Assembly (NCBI GenBank): GCA_002296975.1
Contig: DBIS01000372.1
Span: forward strand, 1-7,969
Reading direction: 5' to 3'
Length of the DNA: 7,969 nt
Source: Deltaproteobacteria bacterium UBA796
GTDB taxonomy: Bacteria; Myxococcota_A; UBA796
Positions within the stretch are counted from its first letter, which is position 1. Each line of letters begins with the position of its first letter. Under the pieces are notes generated by a model. The model saw only the letters and a program-made list of their open reading frames with translations, ran no database searches and had not been told where the DNA came from. This document shows positions 1-6,288 of this stretch, piece by piece. The position numbers and the translations under genes are program-made.

Positions 1-789
1 CCCGACAAAGATGTGTCTCAAAATACAGCCTTGGATGCTTTTCAGGCCATTTCTGGAAACCGAGGGTTTTGGAGCAGCTCGAGGGGCGACGTCATGCTTG
101 GCCAAACACTTAATGACTCGGGGGCCTCACGCATTGAGCACACCGTTCGCCACGAAATCGGCCACGCTGTCCACACTCAACTGCGCAGCACAGTCGACTC
201 TTGGCTGGATAACGAGATCGGATTTGTGATCTTGGGCCAGGGCAGGGATGGTTGCGAGGCCCTGGTCAACCAGCTTGGCGGCTTTCCTGGGCCGGTCGAC
301 AAGTCTCACGTACTCGACCTTTTGGACGGCTATCTAAATCGGGGCAGCTGGAGCGCCGACACCCCGATAGCCGCATTCGATCCCGACTGGCAAATGATGC
401 CCCTCTCCGTCAAGGACGCCACGGTCAGCTCAAACCAAAACTGGTACCAGCAATACTCACAACACCCAAGAGGCGATGGCGGCCGGGTGTTTTTCAACCA
501 TTATTATGAGAACACAATGATGTTCAGTGCTGTGGCTGAGGCTGCAATCGACGCCACCGGAGTAGACTACTCAGCGATGTCACCCAATGAATTTTTCGCG
601 AACTGCTACGCGGAATATTTCCATGACCCTGCTGGCTTTACCCACCCCAATCGATGGGGAGGGGGCCTGCCCAGTAGCGTAAAGGCTTTCTTCAAAAACG
701 TCATCGTGGACCGGCAACCCTACGCCCCGCCAGAATCATCCGCCACCATCTCTCCCAATGTGTCGACCCGCCACGACACTGGAGCATAG
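1..789 (+). CDS. Putative lethal-factor-like (ATLF/M34-like) zinc metalloprotease, 5' truncated
   Basis: The reading frame is open from the first base, so the N terminus probably lies outside the window. An internal GTG at 13 could be a start but has no convincing ribosome binding site. Counting from the first codon (262 residues visible), HEIGH occupies residues 51-55 (codons from 151), the HExxH zinc-binding and catalytic signature, with another His three residues later. Far downstream, Tyr190 and Glu197 lie in a Y-x6-E-F-F-A arrangement (Glu codon 589-591). From memory, this matches the spacing of Tyr728 and the third zinc ligand Glu735 of anthrax lethal factor, so I infer a gluzincin of the ATLF type. 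The gap between HExxH and the Glu is about 140 residues, against about 45 in lethal factor, so an insertion is likely. No membrane segment is visible. The substrate is unknown; a secreted or injected effector or an envelope protease are both possible. The stop overlaps the start of the next gene. Confidence 0.72.
   Translation, partial: PDKDVSQNTALDAFQAISGNRGFWSSSRGDVMLGQTLNDSGASRIEHTVRHEIGHAVHTQLRSTVDSWLDNEIGFVILGQGRDGCEALVNQLGGFPGPVDKSHVLDLLDGYLNRGSWSADTPIAAFDPDWQMMPLSVKDATVSSNQNWYQQYSQHPRGDGGRVFFNHYYENTMMFSAVAEAAIDATGVDYSAMSPNEFFANCYAEYFHDPAGFTHPNRWGGGLPSSVKAFFKNVIVDRQPYAPPESSATISPNVSTRHDTGA
781..784 (+). promoter_or_regulatory. Ribosome binding site GGAG deciding the GTG start at 789
   Basis: GGAG lies 4 bases before the GTG at 789, inside the last codons of the upstream gene. 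It supports this start over the in-frame ATG at 855, which has no clear Shine-Dalgarno sequence. The spacing is slightly short. Confidence 0.55.
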
Positions 790-1322
790 TGTTTTCGAGC
801 TTCGCCACCTGGATTGCGGCCACCGTTTTTGGGTGCAACTGTTGTGGTGTAGACATGCCAAAAGATACCCCTGAAGCCCTAAAAACACTCATCGCACAAA
901 GTGGAGACTGCGGCCGTGATCTGCGAAGGGCCGCCCATGGAGACATCGGCCCCTATCGGCGTTTCGACCTGAAACCAGCGCCCGGCCCCATCGGCCCGCC
1001 TGGTTCAGCGGGCAATTCAAGCACCATCTATTTTGTGCTCGACCAAGATGTGATGGATCGAAGCACCAGCGACTGGGCACCCTTTTTGACAGCTGACAGC
1101 CCCGAGCGGGTCGCGCTGGCACTCAAACAGCCCCTCGACATATTGGCCGACCCATCGCGCGCCCCTAACGATACCGTCGCCGTACCCCAACTGCTAAAGA
1201 ACGGAAGTTTGGAGTTTTATATTCAAGATGGCAACGGTGATCCGCCGAGTCTTGATTTATTCAAAGTCAATGCCAGTCCTCAGCCAAAGGGCGGAATCAA
1301 GATCACCAAAACCAGGCCCTAG
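789..1322 (+). CDS. Unrecognised 177-residue protein coupled to the metalloprotease
   Basis: I do not recognise the family. The GTG start shares its first base with the TAG stop of the metalloprotease (TAGTG), and GGAG lies just upstream, so translation is probably coupled. The N terminus is a mildly hydrophobic stretch (residues 2-15) ending in a Cys cluster (C16, C18, C19). The sequence VFGC is a poor lipobox and no basic residues precede it, so export or lipidation is only a possibility. Residues around 66-75 contain a very short collagen-like G-x-y run (GPIGPPGSAG). The remainder looks soluble, with an Asp/Gly-rich patch near residue 148 (QDGNGD) and a basic C terminus. The coupling suggests it works with the protease, for example as a chaperone, inhibitor or co-secreted partner, but nothing in the sequence decides this. 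If the ATG at 855 were the true start, the Cys cluster would be lost. Confidence 0.6.
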   Translation: MFSSFATWIAATVFGCNCCGVDMPKDTPEALKTLIAQSGDCGRDLRRAAHGDIGPYRRFDLKPAPGPIGPPGSAGNSSTIYFVLDQDVMDRSTSDWAPFLTADSPERVALALKQPLDILADPSRAPNDTVAVPQLLKNGSLEFYIQDGNGDPPSLDLFKVNASPQPKGGIKITKTRP

Positions 1323-1328
1323 GGGCCT
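1314..1328. terminator. Short hairpin between convergent genes, possible terminator
   Basis: AGGCCC and GGGCCT form a perfect 6-bp GC-rich stem with a 3-base loop. The loop TAG is itself the stop codon of the plus-strand gene. TATTT follows on the plus strand, and GGTTTTGG follows on the minus strand. It sits exactly between convergent genes, so a weak bidirectional terminator is plausible. The stem is short and both T-tracts are imperfect. Confidence 0.35.
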
Positions 1329-1331
1329 TAT

Positions 1332-2375
1332 TTAACCGGTGCTTCGGTCCTCCAATAAAGCGAGCAAAGCACCCGCTTGTTGCGCCCATGTTGGAAACAA
1401 GATCGCCCCCGAGGCCGCCGGCCCAGTATCGGCGACACCCGAACGGGTCAGCCAAGCTCGTAACTTCAGTGCCAAATTATCGGCGCTGATATCGGCCTGT
1501 ATCGGCCACAGCGCGGCATTTTGGACACCATCCAGCGCCCCAGACGGTGTGCTCATCACTGACAGCCCATGGGCCAAGGCTTCGGTGAGCACCATGCCAT
1601 AAGCCTCGTAACGCGCGGTATGGATCAACAAACCCGCAGATCTATAGGCCTCACCCATCTCAGGTCCGTTCAGTTCACCCAAAAAGTCCACGCGCCCATC
1701 CAAGCCAAACGCGGCGACACTTTGTTTGATTTCAAGGGCCACATCTGGCGCCCGCATGTCTGAGCCAACAACCTTGAGCGTCCATTCCAAGTCTTTGCAT
1801 TGGGCGAGCGCCTCAATCAGCAAGATCTGATTTTTTCTGGCCGTCAAATGCCCCACGGTGAGCAAAGAACAAGCATCTTGTTGGCCAGCCATCGGCACAG
1901 CATCGGTACCCGGTACGATGACGGCCAGACCCAGCCGCCCCAAGCGCGCGCCCATAAGGCTGGCTGTTGGAATCGAAGTGGCCCACACCCCGTGCGCTGT
2001 TTGGATGGCCTTGACCTCCAGATCAGCAAGCTCGGAGGCCCCTTCAGCACCTTCTTTATCTAGAGGGCTGTGAACCACCACCCACACCCTACACCGGCCA
2101 CAAAGTTGTCTTCGCGCGTCCGCATTAAGGCCGGTCCAACACAAGCCATCGGCGATCACGGTCGCCCCATCGGGGATTTGCCCCAGCACCGAGCGATGAC
2201 CGGCCACAGCGCCCGGGAAAGGCCACTCACCATCAAGCACCACCACCACACACCCCTGTCCAAGCGCACTCAACTCTTGGACCATTCGCGCATTGTATAA
2301 AAAGCCGCCAGTCCGTTGCTGAGGCGGCCCAGGACTGAGCCAAAATAGAGCTTTCTTATCGCTTGCAGGGCTCAT
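1332..2375 (-). CDS. Family 4 glycosyltransferase (GT-B fold)
   Basis: A 347-residue protein with the features of GT4 retaining glycosyltransferases. The N-terminal half carries a glycine-rich acceptor-side stretch (SPGPPQQRTGGFLYN, 14-28). The C-terminal nucleotide-sugar half starts near LLTVGHLTARKNQ (171-183), where R180 and K181 fit the donor phosphate-binding positions. The E-x7-E signature is E257 to E265 (EAYGMVLTE), followed by ALAHGLSV and a glycine-containing loop. No membrane segments or signal peptide are seen, so it should act at the cytoplasmic face. The donor and acceptor sugars cannot be read from the sequence. It is the last gene of the minus-strand operon. Its ATG overlaps the upstream TGA by 4 bases (ATGA), with no good ribosome binding site of its own, so translation probably depends on the upstream gene. 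The WPFPG and TPSGA segments resemble GT4 proteins that I recall from actinomycete clusters with pterin-type genes. Confidence 0.9.
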   Translation of the reverse strand: MSPASDKKALFWLSPGPPQQRTGGFLYNARMVQELSALGQGCVVVVLDGEWPFPGAVAGHRSVLGQIPDGATVIADGLCWTGLNADARRQLCGRCRVWVVVHSPLDKEGAEGASELADLEVKAIQTAHGVWATSIPTASLMGARLGRLGLAVIVPGTDAVPMAGQQDACSLLTVGHLTARKNQILLIEALAQCKDLEWTLKVVGSDMRAPDVALEIKQSVAAFGLDGRVDFLGELNGPEMGEAYRSAGLLIHTARYEAYGMVLTEALAHGLSVMSTPSGALDGVQNAALWPIQADISADNLALKLRAWLTRSGVADTGPAASGAILFPTWAQQAGALLALLEDRSTG

Positions 2376-4057
2376 CGGGAAGGGCCAGCGCCCATGCCCA
2401 CACCGTCAGCGCGAAACTGAGGCATTGCCGCGCCTTCAGCCCCAGCCAGGCTTCGGACCATCACCGAGAAGAATGCCTCGTGCTTAAGCGCCAATGCCTT
2501 TTTGCCCAGGCGCATCCCACCCCTGAACCCTCGGGTCTTAAATTCACCCAACAAGGCCTTATCGCGCGCAAACACATGCACTGGCACCGTAAAGTTTGTG
2601 CTCTTGCGATACAGCGGTGGTTGATGGTCGCCCATCACCACAATCAGATCGGGCGGATCGCTCATCTTTTCTATGTGGCCAACCACGGACTCAAAACTGT
2701 AGGAAATGGCCCGAAAATACGAAGCATAATTCGCATCACTCGCCCGCAAACGCCGTAAACGAACCGCGTCTGAGCGCTTGAAGCGCTTCATCTGAACCTT
2801 GATTTGCTCTGCCGAAAGCGCTGTTCTGGCTGAGCGCTGCTGCACCACCCTGCCCACGAGTTCACGGTAATCTTTGACCACCGGGGGCAGGTCATGCCAA
2901 GGGATATGACTGCTCCCAAGGTGGGCGAACACAAACTCTGGGGTATCCGAAAGCCCAGGCAACACCGCGTCTCTTAGGTGACCAAGCGCATACTGGTCGG
3001 GTACTTCCGCCCAGCCATAGGGCCGCCCGGTGTAGGCAATATCATCAAAAAACACGGTATCGCTGAACCCGAAATGGTTGACCAGATCCACCCCAGGTCG
3101 CGCCTTGTTGTTTTGTCGCATCAACACCGTGGCATAGCCATTGCGCTTGAAAAAGCTCACCAAGGTCCGCAATCGCCCAAACTCGTCTACCAAATGCCGA
3201 TACACCGATTCAAACTTGATAAGACGGCCGCTGAGCAAAGAGGCATCGGCCAGCCAAGACCGCCCGCCCATCACCGGTGCTTCGCTTCTGCCGGTGACCA
3301 CGCCCCACCCATGCTCGCTCAGACGGGCGGCCATCGTCTTGCGCAGCTGGAAATATTGTTCTTGGATTGGGTCGGCTAAAATACCTGCGCCATAGCTCTC
3401 GATAATGTAGATATGAACGCGAGGTTTGGCCTTTAGCACCGTAGAGCCGATATCTTCGTAAGCCGATGGGTCGACCCCTTTTTGAATGCCGGCCACCACA
3501 TTTGCAGAACGGCCAATATTCGCGACCAGATTTCCCATCGTGTCACGGACTGCAACATCTGGTCGGCTCTGAGCGACAAACACACCCAGGCCCAACAGGG
3601 CAATCACCCACCCACGACGCCCACCGCTCCAACGGCGAGTCATGGCCAAACATCCGCCAAAGCACAGCACGCCCAGGCCGAAAAGCAGCGCCAATCCCAA
3701 GCCCACCGCCCCAAACATGAACAGGGCCTTCGCACCCATCAAATCGGTGCACAAGACGAGCAAATGACCCATCAAAAAGAAGACATCATACAATAACGGC
3801 TCTTGACTCATGGCCGTTAGACCCGCCGCATGGGTGATCTCATAAAAAAGGACCAACGCCCAACCAAGGCCAAAAACCCAGAGCCAAAATCGCTGAGACC
3901 GCCAAGAAGATACGCACACTAGCAGTGCCATCATGATTGGAATGTCCCGACTCAACACCCACGGCAAACCGTCATTAAACAACCGGGGCACGCTCAATAT
4001 AGCCTCGAGAAATACCACGATGGCCAATACCAACAACACCTGAAGCAAGGCCCTCAT
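2372..4057 (-). CDS. Membrane-anchored LTA-synthase-like sulfatase/phosphotransferase (alkaline phosphatase superfamily)
   Basis: With the start at 4057 the protein has 561 residues. About five or six hydrophobic segments fill the first 165 residues (roughly 2-21, 37-51, 57-72, 92-107, 111-138, 148-162). An extracytoplasmic catalytic domain of the alkaline phosphatase superfamily follows, the same architecture as lipoteichoic acid synthase. The expected metal and catalytic positions are visible: E220 in IIES, S267 in GGRSWLAD at the nucleophile position (Thr in LtaS), D477 and H478 in MGDHQ, and H384 in SSHIPWH. Such enzymes move phosphoglycerol, phosphoethanolamine or similar groups from lipids to glycans or lipids. 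The substrate here is unknown and a sulfatase activity is possible. An earlier in-frame ATG exists at 4084, but 4057 makes an ATGA overlap with the flippase-like gene and has AGGAG 5 bases upstream, so 4057 is preferred. Confidence 0.85.
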   Translation of the reverse strand: MRALLQVLLVLAIVVFLEAILSVPRLFNDGLPWVLSRDIPIMMALLVCVSSWRSQRFWLWVFGLGWALVLFYEITHAAGLTAMSQEPLLYDVFFLMGHLLVLCTDLMGAKALFMFGAVGLGLALLFGLGVLCFGGCLAMTRRWSGGRRGWVIALLGLGVFVAQSRPDVAVRDTMGNLVANIGRSANVVAGIQKGVDPSAYEDIGSTVLKAKPRVHIYIIESYGAGILADPIQEQYFQLRKTMAARLSEHGWGVVTGRSEAPVMGGRSWLADASLLSGRLIKFESVYRHLVDEFGRLRTLVSFFKRNGYATVLMRQNNKARPGVDLVNHFGFSDTVFFDDIAYTGRPYGWAEVPDQYALGHLRDAVLPGLSDTPEFVFAHLGSSHIPWHDLPPVVKDYRELVGRVVQQRSARTALSAEQIKVQMKRFKRSDAVRLRRLRASDANYASYFRAISYSFESVVGHIEKMSDPPDLIVVMGDHQPPLYRKSTNFTVPVHVFARDKALLGEFKTRGFRGGMRLGKKALALKHEAFFSVMVRSLAGAEGAAMPQFRADGVGMGAGPSR

Positions 4058-4965
4058 TGGGTCTCCTGTGCGGGTATAAACCACACCAAAAGTGCCGGCA
4101 TGGCACCCACCATCACACTCAAACCATAGGCGGAAGAGAGTGCGACTGCCGACTCAGTTGACCATCCTAAAACCGAAAAGACCACCGCGGCAGAAAGCTC
4201 ACGAAGGCCCCAGCCCCCAATACTGAAAGGCAACACCAGCACCAACATGAGTAAAGGTACCGCTGTGAAAACACCAAAACCCAGCGGCAAGCCCAAGGCC
4301 ATCGAAGCAGACCAGAATCCGACCAAAATAGACCCCATCAGGCTCAGGGATATCACGGCATGAAACACACGTTGTCTGAGGCTCGCCAGGGCCAATCGAC
4401 CATCTGAAACCAAGGTTGCCAAACCTGTGATGGGCCACGACCAAAGTACACAAAACCCAAGAATGATCGCGGGTACCATCACCCAAGCCACACCGGGTGC
4501 GACGCCCCCATGAACAAGCGGCCAGACCGCCAGGCCCACCACAGTGACCGCAAGGTGGGCCCAATGGCCGATGACCCGCTCCACCACCGCTGCACGCAAT
4601 GGCCTCGCCAAGCTCCCATGACCCACCCTATGCCGCCATACCCGCACCGCATCCCCCGCCATGCCGCCCGCCATCACGGTGTTTAAACCCATGCTCAGGG
4701 CGTACTCAGCCACCGCACGCCGCGGTGCCATCGAGAGGCCGAGGTCGGTCGACACACGCCGCCAGCGCATACCGCCGAAGACCATCTGAAAAGGCACCAT
4801 GGCCACGGCGATAGCGAACCAATACAAATTGGCGCCAGCAAGGATGCCGAGCACAGCCTCCACATCGATACTGCGCCCGACTAAAAACAAGAGCACAGAA
4901 GAGACAATCGCCCCCCTCAATGCACCTTTAGCCCAAGGGCGCTTCGTAACTGGCCCACGCAACAT
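4054..4965 (-). CDS. Flippase-like membrane protein, lysylphosphatidylglycerol synthase TM family (UPF0104/AglD-like)
   Basis: A 303-residue integral membrane protein with about seven to nine hydrophobic segments (for example 17-31, 47-64, 134-151, 157-177, 204-225, 231-250, 274-298). Family landmarks occur in the expected order: an RWRR element after the second helix (67-70), N-x-x-x-A-G-G-x-x-G-D-x-x-R at 95-108, VER at 128-130, and PFSIGGWGLRE at 246-256, the best-conserved block of this family. Only the membrane domain is present, without the aminoacyl-transferase half of MprF. Stand-alone members commonly sit beside glycosyltransferases and are thought to flip or process lipid-linked intermediates, although the activity of most is unproven. 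The ATG at 4965 is supported by AGGGAG 4 bases upstream and overlaps the QueD-like gene by 38 bases. Its TGA overlaps the LTA-synthase-like start. Neighbours suggest it moves a lipid product made by this operon. Confidence 0.88.
   Translation of the reverse strand: MLRGPVTKRPWAKGALRGAIVSSVLLFLVGRSIDVEAVLGILAGANLYWFAIAVAMVPFQMVFGGMRWRRVSTDLGLSMAPRRAVAEYALSMGLNTVMAGGMAGDAVRVWRHRVGHGSLARPLRAAVVERVIGHWAHLAVTVVGLAVWPLVHGGVAPGVAWVMVPAIILGFCVLWSWPITGLATLVSDGRLALASLRQRVFHAVISLSLMGSILVGFWSASMALGLPLGFGVFTAVPLLMLVLVLPFSIGGWGLRELSAAVVFSVLGWSTESAVALSSAYGLSVMVGAMPALLVWFIPAQETQ
4063..4067 (-). promoter_or_regulatory. Ribosome binding site AGGAG deciding the start at 4057
   Basis: Read on the minus strand, AGGAG is followed by ACCCA and then the ATG at 4057. 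It lies inside the end of the flippase-like gene. This favours the shorter start over the upstream in-frame ATG at 4084. Confidence 0.75.
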
Positions 4966-5323
4966 CGGACTCCCTGAGGTTGATGCTCAGACCGCTCAAG
5001 CCATGTCCACCCAGCTTTCCGGCCTGAATCTCAGATGCAACTTGAGCCCAAATCCAAGCCGCCAAGAATTCCGTGGTGGTATTCGTGCCGGCAAAAACCT
5101 CGAGATCATCCAAGTTCTTATAGTTCAATTGGGCCAACACCCGGCTGAGCGCGGCGTGGGCCAAGCCAATATCGACCACCAAATTGTGGTCGTCGAGCAC
5201 TGCCGAACGAAACTCGGCTTCGACCACATAGGTGGCCCCATGCAGGCCTTGGGCCGGCCCAAAGACCTCACCCGAAAAACTATGGGCAATCATCACCCGG
5301 TCACGAACCGTCAATCTGTACAT
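4928..5323 (-). CDS. Divergent 6-pyruvoyl-tetrahydropterin synthase / QueD-fold protein
   Basis: The 131-residue product has the length and order of motifs of the PTPS/QueD (6-carboxytetrahydropterin synthase) family: AHSF (13-16), LHGATYVVEAEF (27-38), VVDIG (49-53), LNYKNLDD (66-73), NTTTEFLAAWIW (81-92) in place of the usual N-P-T-x-E, and RESDVAWASY (117-126) with the conserved Glu118. However, the C-x3-HGH block reads AQGLHGA. The catalytic Cys is Ala, the last zinc His is Ala, and the LDHH-type block carrying the catalytic Asp and His is replaced by LNYKN. It probably keeps the pterin-binding fold but not the QueD reaction, so calling it queD would be misleading. I recall very similar sequences in actinomycete clusters. 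AGGAG 8 bases upstream supports the ATG at 5323. A longer in-frame ATG at 5356 is less likely. It overlaps the dehydrogenase gene by 13 bases. Confidence 0.85.
   Translation of the reverse strand: MYRLTVRDRVMIAHSFSGEVFGPAQGLHGATYVVEAEFRSAVLDDHNLVVDIGLAHAALSRVLAQLNYKNLDDLEVFAGTNTTTEFLAAWIWAQVASEIQAGKLGGHGLSGLSINLRESDVAWASYEAPLG
4970..4975 (-). promoter_or_regulatory. Ribosome binding site AGGGAG for the flippase-like gene
   Basis: On the minus strand, AGGGAG is followed by TCCG and the ATG at 4965. It supports a start that lies 38 bases inside the preceding QueD-like gene, rather than a TTG further down at 4920. Confidence 0.65.
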
Positions 5324-6288
5324 GGCACACTCTCCTGATATCGAATGCGATGGCATAGCATCGACACCCCTGGGCTGGCCAATCGCGCCATGGTTTTTGG
5401 CATCTGATGGAAATCACTCTCGCCATCGATGAGGACTTCGAGCGCTGGGTGGGCTGCGAGAAGATCGAGCACCATCGCCATGCGCTGTTTGTGGTTCATG
5501 GTTTTGGGGGCATTGGGTGAGACGGTGCCGACCTGACTCGACCGCAAGGTCAAACGCTTGACATGAAAGTCCTCACCCAGTGGGAGGCTGACCGAGCGAT
5601 TCCCAAACCAGCTCATCTCGATGATCCGACCTTCGTGGGCAGCGAGTTTGAGGGCGTGGCAAAGCCCTGCTTCTGACCCGCTGGCGTGGATGATCAGATC
5701 CCGTTGCTCACGCGCTGCTGCGACAGACACCATGGCCACGCCGAGCGCACCCGCGACCCCAGCACGTTCCTTATTGGTTTCGACCAGTTCCACTTCATGG
5801 CCCATGCCCGACAAGCGCCAGGCCACCAGCAACCCCACGACACCGCCGCCGATGACCGTGATTCGCTCGTCTGGCTGGGGGGCGGCATCCCAAATGGCGT
5901 TGATGGCCGTCTCGAGATTCGGAGCGAGCACCGCCAAACCAGGATCCAGGCCATCAGGCAAAGGGCTGAGCGCTTCAGCCTCCACCACAAAATGTGTTTG
6001 GTGGGGATGAAGACAAAAAACCAAGACGCCTGAGGCCTCTTCACGGCCGACGGCGCTATAACCATACTTCACCGCCCCCGAAAAACACCCTTCTTGATGG
6101 GGACATCGCATGGCCTGATGCTGATTTTTGGGCACGTCACCGTTGAAGACCAAGGCCTCGGTCCCTCTGGACACCCCGCTGAACAGCATGGTCACCCGCC
6201 GTTGGGTGGGACTGGGTGCAGCCAGCTGGAGGGCACGGACCTCTCCCACCCCGGCTGTGGCCACCCAAAAAGCATGCACATTGCTCAC
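5311..6288 (-). CDS. BchC-like medium-chain dehydrogenase/reductase (annotated as zinc-binding alcohol dehydrogenase)
   Basis: A 325-residue MDR-superfamily oxidoreductase. The N-terminal GroES-like domain contains SGVSRGTEALVF (37-48), followed by a VKYGY block (73-77). The C-terminal Rossmann domain has VIGGGVVG (145-152), with Glu170 closing the second strand (VELVET), which favours NAD(H). The SRGTE block and the following segments resemble BchC of bacteriochlorophyll synthesis and the 'zinc-binding' dehydrogenases I recall from actinomycete pterin-type clusters. The usual catalytic Cys and the structural four-Cys zinc loop are not seen, so it is probably zinc-independent. The substrate is unknown; oxidation or reduction of a side-chain hydroxyl in the shared pathway is the natural inference. 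The start is uncertain. GTG at 6288 gives a 4-base GTGA overlap with the RibD-like stop, the style of this operon. TTG at 6306 and GTG at 6279 are also in frame, and none has a clear ribosome binding site. Confidence 0.85.
   Translation of the reverse strand: MSNVHAFWVATAGVGEVRALQLAAPSPTQRRVTMLFSGVSRGTEALVFNGDVPKNQHQAMRCPHQEGCFSGAVKYGYSAVGREEASGVLVFCLHPHQTHFVVEAEALSPLPDGLDPGLAVLAPNLETAINAIWDAAPQPDERITVIGGGVVGLLVAWRLSGMGHEVELVETNKERAGVAGALGVAMVSVAAAREQRDLIIHASGSEAGLCHALKLAAHEGRIIEMSWFGNRSVSLPLGEDFHVKRLTLRSSQVGTVSPNAPKTMNHKQRMAMVLDLLAAHPALEVLIDGESDFHQMPKTMARLASPGVSMLCHRIRYQESVPCTD
5332..5336 (-). promoter_or_regulatory. Ribosome binding site AGGAG deciding the start at 5323
   Basis: On the minus strand, AGGAG stands 8 bases before the ATG at 5323, a near-ideal spacing. 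It lies inside the 3' end of the dehydrogenase gene and downstream of the alternative ATG at 5356, so it excludes that longer start. Confidence 0.8.

Noticed and set aside
740..800. Possible frameshift joining the metalloprotease and the next frame into one protein
   Set aside because: The second frame is open upstream of 789, but the GGAG and TAGTG junction explain the arrangement as two coupled genes, and no slippery sequence was seen.
2363..3796. Several plus-strand open frames of 84-133 codons
   Set aside because: They are antisense to the LTA-synthase-like gene, whose membrane segments and catalytic motifs are intact. Their translations are rich in His, Pro and Arg as expected for shadow frames.
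4054..4965. Lysylphosphatidylglycerol synthase (mprF) assignment
   Set aside because: Only the membrane domain is present. The aminoacyl-transferase domain that makes lysyl-PG is missing.
4928..5323. Queuosine biosynthesis (queD) assignment
   Set aside because: The catalytic Cys, Asp/His pair and one zinc His are absent, and no queC, queE or queF-like gene is in the window.
4799..5338. Plus-strand open frame of 179 codons
   Set aside because: It lies opposite the QueD-like gene and the start of the flippase-like gene, both of which have clear family motifs and ribosome binding sites. Its translation shows no recognisable motif.
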